Source: Nocardioides sp. 503 (GTDB lineage: Bacteria; Actinomycetota; Actinomycetes; Propionibacteriales; Nocardioidaceae). Taken from it: a stretch of DNA of 64,000 nt. Shown here piece by piece: positions 42,945-51,524 of the stretch. The stretch's first letter is position 1; the number at the start of each line of letters is the position of its first letter. The stretch lies in contig NZ_SPUI01000004.1 of assembly GCF_004522095.1 (NCBI RefSeq), positions 248,001 to 312,000 on the forward strand, read 5' to 3'. Under the pieces are notes generated by a model. That model made no database searches. It was not told where the DNA came from and saw nothing but the letters and a program-made list of their open reading frames with translations. The position numbers were made by a program, and so were the translations under genes.

Positions 42945-45503
42945 ATGTCACCGCACCACAGGAAGACGCTCGTCGTCGCCGGCCACGGCATGGTCGGCCA
43001 CCGCTTCGTGCAGGCCGCGATCGAGCGCGGCCTCACCGAGACCTACGACGTGGTCGTCGTCGGCGAGGAGCCGCGGGCGGCGTACGACCGCGTGGCGCTG
43101 ACGTCGTTCTTCGAGGTCGGCGCCGACGGGCTGTCGCTCCTCCCGGGCGGCGCGTACGACGACCCGCGGGTGCGGCTGGTCCTGGGCACCTCCGTCGACG
43201 CCGTCGACCCCGAGACGCAGACGGTGCTCCTCGGCACCGGCGAGGTGCTGGTCTACGACGAGCTGGTCCTGGCCACGGGCGCGACGCCGTTCGTGCCGCC
43301 GGTGCCGGGGCGCGACCTGCCCGGCTGCTTCGTCTACCGCACCATCGAGGACCTCGAGGCGATCCGCGAGGCCGCCTCGGTGGCCACCGTCGGGGCGGTC
43401 ATCGGCGGCGGGCTGCTCGGGCTGGAGGCGGCCAACGCCCTGTCCCAGCTGGGGCTGGAGACCCACGTGGTCGAGATGGCGCCGCGGCTGATGGCCGTGC
43501 AGGTCGACGCCGCCGGCGGGGCGACCCTCGCACGTCACGTCGAGAAGCTCGGGCTCACCGTCCACACCGGCGCCCTGACCGAGGGCGTGCTGGGCGAGGA
43601 CCGCGTCACCGGTCTGCAGCTCAAGGACGCCGAGCCCATCGAGGCGCAGGTCGTCGTCTTCTCCGCCGGCATCCGCCCGCGGGACGCACTCGCCAGGGAC
43701 GCCGGGCTCGACCTCGCCGAGCGCGGCGGCGTCCTGGTCGACGAGCGGTGCCGCACCTCCGACCCGCACGTCTGGGCGATCGGGGAGTGCGCGGCGCCGG
43801 GAGGGCGGATGTACGGGCTGGTCGCGCCGGGCTACGCGATGGCGGAGGTCGTCGTCGACGCCCTGCTCGGAGGTCCCGGCCAGTTCACCGGCGCCGACAT
43901 GTCCACCAAGCTCAAGCTCCTCGGCGTCGACGTGGCCTCCTTCGGCGACGCACACGCCGCCACCGAGGGCGCGCTGGAGCTGGTCTTCGCCGACGCGGTC
44001 GCCGGGCACTACAAGAAGCTCGTGGTCTCCGAGGACGGCAGGCACCTCCTCGGCGGCGTCCTGGTGGGCGACGCGTCGGCATACGGCGTGCTGCGGCCGA
44101 TGGTCGCCAGCGGCATCGAGCTGCCTCCCAACCCCGAGGACCTGATCCTCCCGGCGAGCCGGGGCGTGCCCGAGATCGGGCTGCCCGACGAGGCGGTCGT
44201 CTGCTCGTGCAACAACGTCACGAAGGCGACGATCCTGGACCACGTGGCCCGGGCGGAGGAGCCCTGTGCCGACGCCACCTGCGTCACGAGGTGCTCCGGA
44301 GCCGGGAGCACCTGCGGCTCCTGCAAGCCGACGGTCAAGAAGATCGTCGAGGACCACTTCGCCTCGGTCGGCAAGGTCGTCGACCGCAGCCTGTGCGAGC
44401 ACTTCGCGCTGACCCGCCAGGAGCTCTTCGACGTCGTGGCCGTGCACGGCTACCGCAGCTTCGACGAGGTCGTGGGAGGCCACGGGAGCGGCCGCGGCTG
44501 CGACGTCTGCAAGCCGACCGTCGCCTCGATCCTGGCCAGCCAGCTCAACGGGCACGTCCTCGAGACCGGGCGCGGCACGCTGCAGGACACCAACGACGCC
44601 TACCTCGCCAACATCCAGCGCAACGGCACCTACTCGGTGATGCCGCGGATCGCCGGCGGGGAGGTGACGCCCGAGGGGCTGATCGTGCTCGGGGAGGTCG
44701 CGCGCGACTTCGGGCTCTACACCAAGATCACCGGCGGCCAGCGCATCGACCTGATGGGCGCCCGCATGGAGGAGCTGCCGGCCATCTGGCGCCGCCTGGT
44801 CGACGCCGGCTTCGAGTCGGGCCACGCCTACGGCAAGTCGCTGCGCACCGTGAAGTCCTGCGTGGGCTCGACGTGGTGCCGCTACGGCGTCCAGGACTCC
44901 ACCTCGCTGGCGATCATGCTGGAGAACCGCTACCGCGGCCTGCGGTCGCCGCACAAGATCAAGGGCGGCGTCAGCGGCTGCGCCCGCGAGTGCGCCGAGG
45001 CGCGCGCCAAGGACTTCGGGGTGATCGCCACCGAGAAGGGCTGGAACCTCTACGTCGGCGGCAACGGCGGCGCCTCGCCGGTGCACGCGGTCCTGCTCGC
45101 CGGTGACCTCGACACCGAGACGCTCGTGCGCTACCTCGACCGCTACCTCATGTACTACATCCGCACCGCCGACCGCCTCCAGCGCACCGCGCCCTGGATG
45201 GCCTCGCTCGACGGGGGGATCGAGCGGGTCCGCGCGGTCGTGGTCGAGGACTCCCTCGGGCTCGGCAGCGAGCTGGAGGCGGCGATCGAGGCCCACGTGG
45301 ACGGCTACTTCGACGAGTGGAGGGCGACGCTGGACGACCCCGACAAGCTCGCCCGGTTCGTCTCCTTCGTCAACGCCCCGGACGTCCCCGACCCGCACAT
45401 CACGTTCCGCGAGGAGCGCGGCCAGCCGGCGCCGGGGGACTCCGCCGGGCCGGTGGTCCTCGGCGCGACCATCGGAGTCGGCGCGCCCGCGGTGACGTCA
45501 TGA
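42945..45503 (+). CDS. nirB: Assimilatory nitrite reductase (NAD(P)H), large subunit
   Basis: 852 residues: FAD/NAD domains (1-~300), BFD 2Fe-2S region (VVCSCNNVTKATI, GSTCGSCKPTVKKI), and the sulfite/nitrite reductase half with 4Fe-4S/siroheme ligands C639, C645 (SCVGSTWCRYG) and C679, C683 (SGCARECAEA). It reduces nitrite to ammonium in the cytosol with six electrons. ATG 42945 has GGGAGA upstream, ten bases after the flavoprotein stop. nirD overlaps its end. Confidence 0.96.
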   Translation: MSPHHRKTLVVAGHGMVGHRFVQAAIERGLTETYDVVVVGEEPRAAYDRVALTSFFEVGADGLSLLPGGAYDDPRVRLVLGTSVDAVDPETQTVLLGTGEVLVYDELVLATGATPFVPPVPGRDLPGCFVYRTIEDLEAIREAASVATVGAVIGGGLLGLEAANALSQLGLETHVVEMAPRLMAVQVDAAGGATLARHVEKLGLTVHTGALTEGVLGEDRVTGLQLKDAEPIEAQVVVFSAGIRPRDALARDAGLDLAERGGVLVDERCRTSDPHVWAIGECAAPGGRMYGLVAPGYAMAEVVVDALLGGPGQFTGADMSTKLKLLGVDVASFGDAHAATEGALELVFADAVAGHYKKLVVSEDGRHLLGGVLVGDASAYGVLRPMVASGIELPPNPEDLILPASRGVPEIGLPDEAVVCSCNNVTKATILDHVARAEEPCADATCVTRCSGAGSTCGSCKPTVKKIVEDHFASVGKVVDRSLCEHFALTRQELFDVVAVHGYRSFDEVVGGHGSGRGCDVCKPTVASILASQLNGHVLETGRGTLQDTNDAYLANIQRNGTYSVMPRIAGGEVTPEGLIVLGEVARDFGLYTKITGGQRIDLMGARMEELPAIWRRLVDAGFESGHAYGKSLRTVKSCVGSTWCRYGVQDSTSLAIMLENRYRGLRSPHKIKGGVSGCARECAEARAKDFGVIATEKGWNLYVGGNGGASPVHAVLLAGDLDTETLVRYLDRYLMYYIRTADRLQRTAPWMASLDGGIERVRAVVVEDSLGLGSELEAAIEAHVDGYFDEWRATLDDPDKLARFVSFVNAPDVPDPHITFREERGQPAPGDSAGPVVLGATIGVGAPAVTS

Positions 45504-45904
45504 CGACGACCCACGCGGCGACGTACACGACCGTCTGCCGGCTCGACGACATCGAGCCCGAGGGCGGCGTGCTGGCGCTGGTCGCGGGCGAGGCCGTGGC
45601 GGTCTTCCGGACCTACGACGACCGGGTGTTCGCGCTGTCCAACTACGATCCCTACTCACGGGCGTCGGTGCTGGCCCGTGGGATCGTCGGGACACGTACG
45701 GTCGAGGGTGACGAGGTCACCTTCGTGGCCTCGCCGATGCACAAGCAGGCGTTCGACCTCAGCACCGGGCAGTGCCTCGACGACGCGGCGGTGCGGGTCC
45801 CGACGTACGACGTCCAGGTGACCGAGGACGGCACGGTGCTCATCGGCGGGCTCATCGACGAGCCGGCCGCCAGGCTGACGGGAGGTGGCACATCGAGCTC
45901 GTAG
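45500..45904 (+). CDS. nirD: Nitrite reductase small subunit
   Basis: 134 residues of the Rieske-like fold without cluster ligands: VALVAGEAVAVFR-type start (GGVLALVAGEAVAVF), ALSNYDPYSRASVLARGI, and SPMHKQAFDLSTGQCLDD where true Rieske proteins would have Cys-His pairs. It is needed with NirB. ATG 45500 overlaps the nirB stop. The C-terminus runs into the leader of nnaR. Confidence 0.94.
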   Translation: MTTTHAATYTTVCRLDDIEPEGGVLALVAGEAVAVFRTYDDRVFALSNYDPYSRASVLARGIVGTRTVEGDEVTFVASPMHKQAFDLSTGQCLDDAAVRVPTYDVQVTEDGTVLIGGLIDEPAARLTGGGTSSS

Positions 45905-47037
45905 AGGAGACCGACGCGACGGTCGGCGCCACGCTGCCCCTGGCCGGCTACCGGATCGGGGTCACCGCCGCGCGCAAGGTCGACGAGCAGGTCCAGCTCT
46001 TCGAGCGCCGCGGCGCCACCTGCGTGTGGGCCCCGGCGCTGTCGACCGAGCCCAACCAGGTCGACGACGCCTCGCTGCGCGCCGCGACCGAGGAGGTCCT
46101 GAGCAAGCCGGTCGACGTCTTCCTGGCGACGACCGGCATCGGCATGAAGGGCTGGTTCGCGGCGGCCGAGGGTTGGGGGATGCTCGACGAGCTGCTCGCC
46201 GCGCTCGGCCGGTCCGAGATCCTGGCGCGCGGCCCCAAGAGCGTGGGCGCCCTCCGGCGCCGCGGCCTGCGCGAGCTGTGGGCGCCGGAGTCGGAAGAGT
46301 TCGAGGACGTGCTGGAGCACCTCCGCGGCCGTGACCTGACCGGACTGCGGATCGTGGTGCAGGAGCACGGCCAGTCGCTGTCGATGGTCGCGCACGCGCT
46401 GCGCCGGCGCGGCGCCGACGTCACCACCGTCACCGTCTACCGGGTCGCGAGCGCGGAGGACCCGGGGCCGATGTTCCACCTGGTCGACGAGATCGCCGAC
46501 CGTACCGTCCACGCGGTGACCTTCACCTCCGCGCCGGCCGTCGCCGCGCTGATGCAGGCGGCCGGCTCCACCGGCCGCCGTGAGGAGGTCGTGGGGGCCT
46601 TCCAGGCCGACGTGATCGCCTCCTGCGTCGGCCCGGTCACCGCGGCGGCGTTCGAGATGTGGGGCGTGCCGACGATCTACCCCGACCGCTCCCGGCTGGC
46701 CGCGATGGTCAAGCAGCTCGAGACCGAGCTGCCCTCGCGCACGTCCGGCTCGTCGTTCGAGGTGGCCGGCCACACCCTGCTGCTGCACGGCGACGAGGTG
46801 CTGGTCGACGGCGTCGAGGTCAAGCTCTCGGCGGCGCCGTTCGCCGTGCTCCAGGCGCTGCTGGTCAACCCCGGCCACGTGGTGTCGCGCCGCGAGCTGC
46901 TCGCCGCGCTGCCGTCGGGCATCGCCGGCTCCGAGCACGCCGTCGAGATGGCGGTGGCGCGGCTGCGCGCGGCCGTCGGCACCAAGATCGTGCAGACCGT
47001 CGTCAAGCGCGGCTACCGGCTCGCGGTGGCGACATGA
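45892..47037 (+). CDS. nnaR: NnaR-type nitrate/nitrite assimilation regulator (HemD-like + winged helix)
   Basis: About 381 residues from the assumed start. Residues 1-260 resemble uroporphyrinogen-III synthase (LPLAGYRIGVTAARKVDEQV, VTFTSAPAVAALMQAA, VGPVTAAAFEMWGVP). The last 95 form an OmpR-type DNA-binding domain (LSAAPFAVLQALLVNPGHVV, VKRGYRLAVAT). Streptomyces and Mycobacterium NnaR have this architecture and activate nitrate genes with GlnR. No ATG, GTG or TTG lies near the conserved start; ATC 45892 has GGAGG six bases upstream and is taken tentatively. The nearest in-frame alternatives are GTG 45772, deep in nirD, and GTG 46024, which cuts the domain. Confidence 0.85.
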   Translation: MELVEETDATVGATLPLAGYRIGVTAARKVDEQVQLFERRGATCVWAPALSTEPNQVDDASLRAATEEVLSKPVDVFLATTGIGMKGWFAAAEGWGMLDELLAALGRSEILARGPKSVGALRRRGLRELWAPESEEFEDVLEHLRGRDLTGLRIVVQEHGQSLSMVAHALRRRGADVTTVTVYRVASAEDPGPMFHLVDEIADRTVHAVTFTSAPAVAALMQAAGSTGRREEVVGAFQADVIASCVGPVTAAAFEMWGVPTIYPDRSRLAAMVKQLETELPSRTSGSSFEVAGHTLLLHGDEVLVDGVEVKLSAAPFAVLQALLVNPGHVVSRRELLAALPSGIAGSEHAVEMAVARLRAAVGTKIVQTVVKRGYRLAVAT

Positions 47038-47708
47038 GGCTCGTGACCGTCGCGCACGGCACCCGCAAGGCGTCCGGCAACGAGGTGGCGCGCGAGCTGA
47101 CCGCCGCGGCCGGCGAGCGGCTCGGCGTCGAGGCGGTGTGCTCCTACGTCGAGCTGTCCGACCCGCTCTTCGAGGCGGTCGTGGCGGCCTCGGCCGAGGC
47201 CACCGTCGTCGTGCCTCTGCTGCTGTCGACCGGCTTCCACGTCCGCCAGGACCTGCCGCGGATGGCGGAGGCCGCCGGCGGGCCGCTGGTGCTGGGCCGC
47301 CCGCTCGGGCCGCACCAGCGGATCGCCGAGGTGCAGCTGGCGCGGCTGGTGTCGGCCGGTGCGTCACCCGGTGCGGGTCGGCTCGTGATGGTCGCCGCCG
47401 GCTCCTCCGACCCGCTCGCCACCCGCGACCTGACGCGCGCCGCCGAGCTGCTGGGCCGACTCTGGGACGGCCCGGTCGAGGTCGCGACCCTCTCCGCGCT
47501 CGGCAGCCGCCCGGCCGAGGTCGTGCGGCCCGGCGACGTCGTGTCGCCGTACCTGCTCTCGCCCGGCTACTTCGCCGACCGCGCCCGGTCGGAGTCGCTC
47601 GACGCCGGCGCCGTCCTCGTCGCCGACGTCATCGGACCGGACCCTCTCGTCGCCGACCTCATCGCGCAGCGGACGCTCGCGCTCGACGCCGTGCGGCGGT
47701 CGGCGTAG
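47034..47708 (+). CDS. Sirohydrochlorin chelatase-like protein (CbiX/SirB type)
   Basis: 224 residues with two CbiX-like halves. The N-terminal metal-binding HGTRKASGNEVARELTA and LLLSTGFHVRQDLP mark the active-site histidines of class II chelatases. The protein should insert Fe2+ into sirohydrochlorin to make siroheme, the cofactor of NirB, which explains its place as last gene of the nitrate cluster. ATG 47034 overlaps the nnaR stop by four bases. Cobalt use cannot be excluded. Confidence 0.88.
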   Translation: MRLVTVAHGTRKASGNEVARELTAAAGERLGVEAVCSYVELSDPLFEAVVAASAEATVVVPLLLSTGFHVRQDLPRMAEAAGGPLVLGRPLGPHQRIAEVQLARLVSAGASPGAGRLVMVAAGSSDPLATRDLTRAAELLGRLWDGPVEVATLSALGSRPAEVVRPGDVVSPYLLSPGYFADRARSESLDAGAVLVADVIGPDPLVADLIAQRTLALDAVRRSA

Positions 47709-47745
47709 GAGCAGGTTTACCAGCATCTGCTGAAAAACCTGCTCC
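47709..47745. repeat. Single REP-like palindrome (CAGCATCTGCTG family)
   Basis: Perfect 10-bp outer arms GAGCAGGTTT (47710-47719) and AAACCTGCTC (47736-47745) around CAGCATCTGCTG, with GGAG at both feet. It shares a 21-base run with the doublet at 33192-33288. It fills the gap between two convergent genes and may also end their transcripts. Confidence 0.85.
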
Positions 47746-47747
47746 GC

Positions 47748-49265
47748 CTACCCCCGGTCCAGCTCGAGCGCCTCGGGCGTGTGCAGCCGCACCATGAACC
47801 GCCGAGCGTGGGCGGGCACCCGCGAGGCGGTGGCACGCGAGACCAGCACCATCGTCACGAACGCCAGCGGCACGCTCCACGCGGCGGGCTGCTCGAGCAG
47901 CACGCCCGGCCAACCGTCGGAGGAGCCGTCGACGAGCGTCCACAGCACGCCGACCCCGGAGCCCAGACCGCCGGCGAGGAGCCCGGCCACCGCGCCGACG
48001 TCGGTGAGGCCGCGCCACCAGATCCCGAGCAGCAGCAGGGGGCAGAACGTCGAGGCCGCCACGGCGAAGGCCAGCCCCACGGCGCGCGCGACGCCGACGC
48101 TCGGCAGGGCCAGCGCCACCGCCAGCGGGACCGTCACCGCGATCACCGCGCCGACGCGGAACGCCGCCACGCCCGACAGCCGTCGCGCGCGCAGCAGCCG
48201 CGGGGTGAGGTCCTGGCTCAGCACGCCGGCCACCGCGATGGCCAGGCCCGACGACGTCGACAGGAACGCCGCGAACGCCCCGGCGGTCACCAGTCCGGCC
48301 AGCAGCTCGCCCCCGACACCGGGCACCATGAGCCGTGGCAGCTCGAGCACGAGGACGTCCGAGCGGCCGGACGCGGCGAGCTCGGTGGCGTAGACCCGCC
48401 CGAGCGCGCCGTAGACCGGCGGCAGCAGGTAGAACACGCCGAGCAGCACCAGCACCACCAGCGTCGTACGGCGTGCGGCGCGGCCGTCGGGGTTGGTGTA
48501 GAACCGCACGACCACGTGCGGCAGCCCCATCGTGCCGAGGAACGTCGCGACGATGAGCGAATAGGTGAGGTAGAGGCCCTCGGTGCCGCCGCTCGCGAGC
48601 GGGACCGACCAGTCGGCGTCGGCCGGCATCCGGCTGCCCGGCGCGCCCTCGCCCGCCCAGACGACGAGCAGGACGGCGGCCGGCAGGAGCAGGGCGGTGA
48701 GCTTGAGCCAGTACTGGAATGCCTGCACGAAGGTGATGCTGCGCATCCCGCCCGAGGACACGTTGGCCAGCACCACCAGCCCGACGATCACCGGCCCCAG
48801 CCACGTCGGGGCGCCGACCGCGGCGCGCAGCGTGAGCCCGGCTCCGTGGAACTGCGGCAGGAGGTAGAGCCAGCCGATCGCCACTACCATCACCGAGCAC
48901 AGCGTGCGCACGCGCCGCGACCCCAGCCGGGCCTCCGCGAAGTCCGGCAGGGTGTAGGCGCCACTGCGACGCAGGGGCGCGGCGACGAGGACCAGCAGCA
49001 GGAGGTAGCCGGCGGTCCAGCCGATCGGGTACCACAGCATGTCCGCGCCGAAGGTCAGCACCAGCCCGGCGACACCGAGGAAGGACGCGGCGGAGAGGTA
49101 CTCCCCACCGATCGCCGACGCGTTGAGCCCCGGCCGCACCGAGCGGGACGCCACGAAGAAGTCGCTCGTCGTCCGTGAGAACCGCAGTCCCCACGTGCCG
49201 ATCAGCAGCGTCGTGACCGTCACCAGCACCACCGCGACCAGGCCGGTCACGCTCTCGGTGCTCAT
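47748..49265 (-). CDS. Sodium:solute symporter (monocarboxylate type)
   Basis: 505 residues, about thirteen helices, same family as actP but diverged: FFVASRSVRPGLNASAIGGE, YLSAASFLGVAG, LGTMGLPHVVVRFYTNPDG and FAAFLSTSSGLAIAVAGV. Likely substrates are acetate, pyruvate, lactate or related acids. It follows a small symporter subunit, a LytTR response regulator and a LytS-like kinase, all in one direction, so uptake is probably controlled by sensing the same acid. Confidence 0.92.
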   Translation of the reverse strand: MSTESVTGLVAVVLVTVTTLLIGTWGLRFSRTTSDFFVASRSVRPGLNASAIGGEYLSAASFLGVAGLVLTFGADMLWYPIGWTAGYLLLLVLVAAPLRRSGAYTLPDFAEARLGSRRVRTLCSVMVVAIGWLYLLPQFHGAGLTLRAAVGAPTWLGPVIVGLVVLANVSSGGMRSITFVQAFQYWLKLTALLLPAAVLLVVWAGEGAPGSRMPADADWSVPLASGGTEGLYLTYSLIVATFLGTMGLPHVVVRFYTNPDGRAARRTTLVVLVLLGVFYLLPPVYGALGRVYATELAASGRSDVLVLELPRLMVPGVGGELLAGLVTAGAFAAFLSTSSGLAIAVAGVLSQDLTPRLLRARRLSGVAAFRVGAVIAVTVPLAVALALPSVGVARAVGLAFAVAASTFCPLLLLGIWWRGLTDVGAVAGLLAGGLGSGVGVLWTLVDGSSDGWPGVLLEQPAAWSVPLAFVTMVLVSRATASRVPAHARRFMVRLHTPEALELDRG

Positions 49266-49294
49266 CGAGGACTCATCGGGTGCTCATCGAGCGC

Positions 49295-49666
49295 TCATCC
49301 GTCGGCCTCGCTCATCAGCTCGGCGAAGTCGCGCTCGTTGCGCTCGGCCCTCCGCACGTAGGACCAGCCGAGCAGCACCAGCAGGGGGTAGACGAGCGCG
49401 CCGAGCAGCAGCCACGCCAGCGGCACCGGACCCACGCGTACGGCGGACAGGCGCGGCAGCAGGTGGAAGGCCAGCGGCAGGCTGCCCACGCTCACCACGA
49501 GCAGCGCGATCGTGCGCAGGGCCAGCCGCAGCTGCTCGCGCAGGAGCGAGCCGAGGTAGACGTGGCCGAGCCGGGTCTCGTCGTCGATGTCGCCGGTCCG
49601 CGCGCGAGGGGCGTGCCGCCGGGGCGGCCCCGTCACCCGCACCCGCTCGGGCCGCCCCTCGCTCAC
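49295..49666 (-). CDS. Symporter-associated small membrane protein (DUF485-like)
   Basis: 123 residues. A basic 45-residue start, two helices (about 53-75 and 82-105) and a charged end YVRRAERNERDFAELMSEA, which is the pattern of small subunits that go with solute symporters. GTG 49666 overlaps the response regulator stop. The symporter gene follows after 29 bases. Confidence 0.8.
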   Translation of the reverse strand: MSEGRPERVRVTGPPRRHAPRARTGDIDDETRLGHVYLGSLLREQLRLALRTIALLVVSVGSLPLAFHLLPRLSAVRVGPVPLAWLLLGALVYPLLVLLGWSYVRRAERNERDFAELMSEADG

Positions 49667-50412
49667 GACTCCCCGCGGTGCAGCAGCAGGTCGCGCAGCT
49701 CGCGGGTGTGGCGGCGGCTGACGCCCAGCTCGACGACGTCCGCCGCCCCCGGCGGGCCTCCGACCACGACCGAGCACCGGCCGGAGTCCATGCGCACCTC
49801 CCGCACGTGGGCCAGCGCGACCAGCAGCGAGCGGTGGATGCGCACGAACCCGGCCGGGCGCCACTCCTCCTCCAGCGTGGAGAGCGGGGTGCGGATGAGG
49901 TGCGAGCCGCCGGCGGTGTGCAGCCGTGCGTAGTCGCCCTGGGCCTCGACGTGGGTGACGTCGGCCCGGTCCACGAAGCGCGTCACCCCGCCGCGCTCGA
50001 CGGGGATCTGCGCGTCCTGGCTGGGGCCCGGTGACCGGTCGCCGCCCGCCACCACGCGCCGTACGGCCTCGGCGAGACGGTCGGCGCGCACCGGCTTGAG
50101 CACGTAGTCGACTGCGTGCAGCTCGAAGGCCTCGACGGCGTGGGCCTCGTGGGCGGTCACGAACACCACCGGCGGCGGGCTGCGGAAGCGCGAGAGGACC
50201 TGCGCGAGGTCGAGGCCGGTGAGCCCGGGCATCTGGATGTCGAGGAAGACGCAGTCGACGTCGGTCTGCTGCAGGGTGCGCAGCCCCTCGGCGGCGGAGT
50301 CGCAGGTGCGGACCTCGCCGACCCGCTCGTCGCGCGAGAGCAGGTAGGCGAGCTCGTCGAGGGCCGGCCGCTCGTCGTCGACGACCAGCACCCGCAGCAG
50401 CGGCGGCGTCAC
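49663..50412 (-). CDS. LytTR-family response regulator
   Basis: 249 residues. Receiver at about 6-120 with phospho-acceptor D58 (VFLDIQMPG) and conserved lysine in DYVLKPVRADRLAEAV. LytTR DNA-binding domain at about 150-245 (VEAQGDYARLHTAGG, RIHRSLLVALAHV). GTG 50412 overlaps the kinase stop by four bases. It most likely activates the symporter genes that follow in the same operon. Confidence 0.92.
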   Translation of the reverse strand: MTPPLLRVLVVDDERPALDELAYLLSRDERVGEVRTCDSAAEGLRTLQQTDVDCVFLDIQMPGLTGLDLAQVLSRFRSPPPVVFVTAHEAHAVEAFELHAVDYVLKPVRADRLAEAVRRVVAGGDRSPGPSQDAQIPVERGGVTRFVDRADVTHVEAQGDYARLHTAGGSHLIRTPLSTLEEEWRPAGFVRIHRSLLVALAHVREVRMDSGRCSVVVGGPPGAADVVELGVSRRHTRELRDLLLHRGES

Positions 50413-51521
50413 ACCTGCACCCCCGGCGCGAACTTCGGCACCCGCACGATCACCTTGGTGCCGGCGCCCGGCGCGGTCTCGACGACCAGGCCGTAGTCGT
50501 CGCCGTAGGTGTTGCGCAGCCGGCTGTCGACGTTGCCCAGGCCGACCGAGTCGAGCGCGGTGTCGCCGGCGAGCGCACGCCGTACCTTGTCGGGGTCCTC
50601 GCCGACGCCGTCGTCCTCCACCTCGATCACGCACTCCTGCCCGCGGTCCAGCGCCCCGATGCGCACGTGCCCGGCGCCCTCGACGTTGGCGAGGCCGTGG
50701 CGCACGGCGTTCTCGACGAGGGGCTGGATGCAGAGGAAGGGTACGGCGACCGGCAGCACCTCGGGCGCGATGCTCAGCGTCACGCGCAGCCGCTCCCCGA
50801 AGCGCGCCTGCTCCAGCAGGAGGTAGCGCTCCACCGAGCGCAGCTCCTCGGCCAGCGTCGTGAAGTCGCCGTGGCTGCGGAAGGAGTAGCGGGTGAAGTC
50901 GGCGAACTCCATCAGCAGGTCGCGGGCGCGGTCGGGGTCGGTGCGCACGAAGCTGGCGATGGCGCCCAGCGAGTTGTAGATGAAGTGCGGGCTGATCTGC
51001 GCGCGCAGGGCCCGCACCTCCGCCTCGATCGCGCGGGTGCGCGACGCGTCGAGCTCGGCCAGCTCGAGCTGACCCGAGACCCACTGCGCCACCTCGTCGG
51101 CGGCGCGCGCCAGCCCGGCGGTGGGGTAGGGCGCGAAGGCCTGCAGGGTGCCGACGATCCGCTCCTCGACGACCAGCGGGCTGACGACCGCCGTGCGCAC
51201 GGGGCAGCCGGTCTCCTCGCACTGCAGGTCGGAGCGGTCGAAGACCCGGGTCGCGCCGCGGTCGAGGGTGGCCGCGACCAGCGCGGCCGCCTGGTCGGTG
51301 TGGTGCTGGCCGGTGCCGTCCCAGGCGAGGGCGGCGGCGGTGTCGGTCAGCGCCATCGCGGGCGTGCCGAGCAGCGAGCGCAGGTGGCGGATGGAGCGCT
51401 CGGCCGAGTCGGTGGTCAGCCCCTCACGCAGGGCCGGTGCGGCCAGCGACGCGCGGTGCAGCGTGCGGAACGTCGCGCGGTCGGCCTCGGTGCCGAGATG
51501 GGTCCGCCGCCAGGCCCTCAT
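50409..51521 (-). CDS. LytS/YehU-type sensor histidine kinase (cytosolic)
   Basis: 370 residues. A GAF-like input domain at about 40-155 containing CEETGCPVRTAVVSPLVV with two cysteines, then the His_kinase box ISPHFIYNSLGAIASF with H179, and the ATPase domain (LVENAVRHGLANVEG, VEDDGVG). There are no membrane helices, unlike E. coli BtsS/YehU, so it must sense an internal signal or the symporter itself. It forms an operon with regulator, small subunit and symporter. Confidence 0.9.
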   Translation of the reverse strand: MRAWRRTHLGTEADRATFRTLHRASLAAPALREGLTTDSAERSIRHLRSLLGTPAMALTDTAAALAWDGTGQHHTDQAAALVAATLDRGATRVFDRSDLQCEETGCPVRTAVVSPLVVEERIVGTLQAFAPYPTAGLARAADEVAQWVSGQLELAELDASRTRAIEAEVRALRAQISPHFIYNSLGAIASFVRTDPDRARDLLMEFADFTRYSFRSHGDFTTLAEELRSVERYLLLEQARFGERLRVTLSIAPEVLPVAVPFLCIQPLVENAVRHGLANVEGAGHVRIGALDRGQECVIEVEDDGVGEDPDKVRRALAGDTALDSVGLGNVDSRLRNTYGDDYGLVVETAPGAGTKVIVRVPKFAPGVQV

Positions 51522-51524
51522 GGC

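Noticed and set aside
42945..42975. TGTCACC followed by CGTC near the start of nirB, resembling the ECF41 promoter
   Set aside because: It lies inside the coding start, the spacer is longer than 17 and the gene is in an operon; chance match.
42948..45398. An 816-codon minus-strand frame across nirB
   Set aside because: Shadow of nirB, same reasoning; no motif in the translation.
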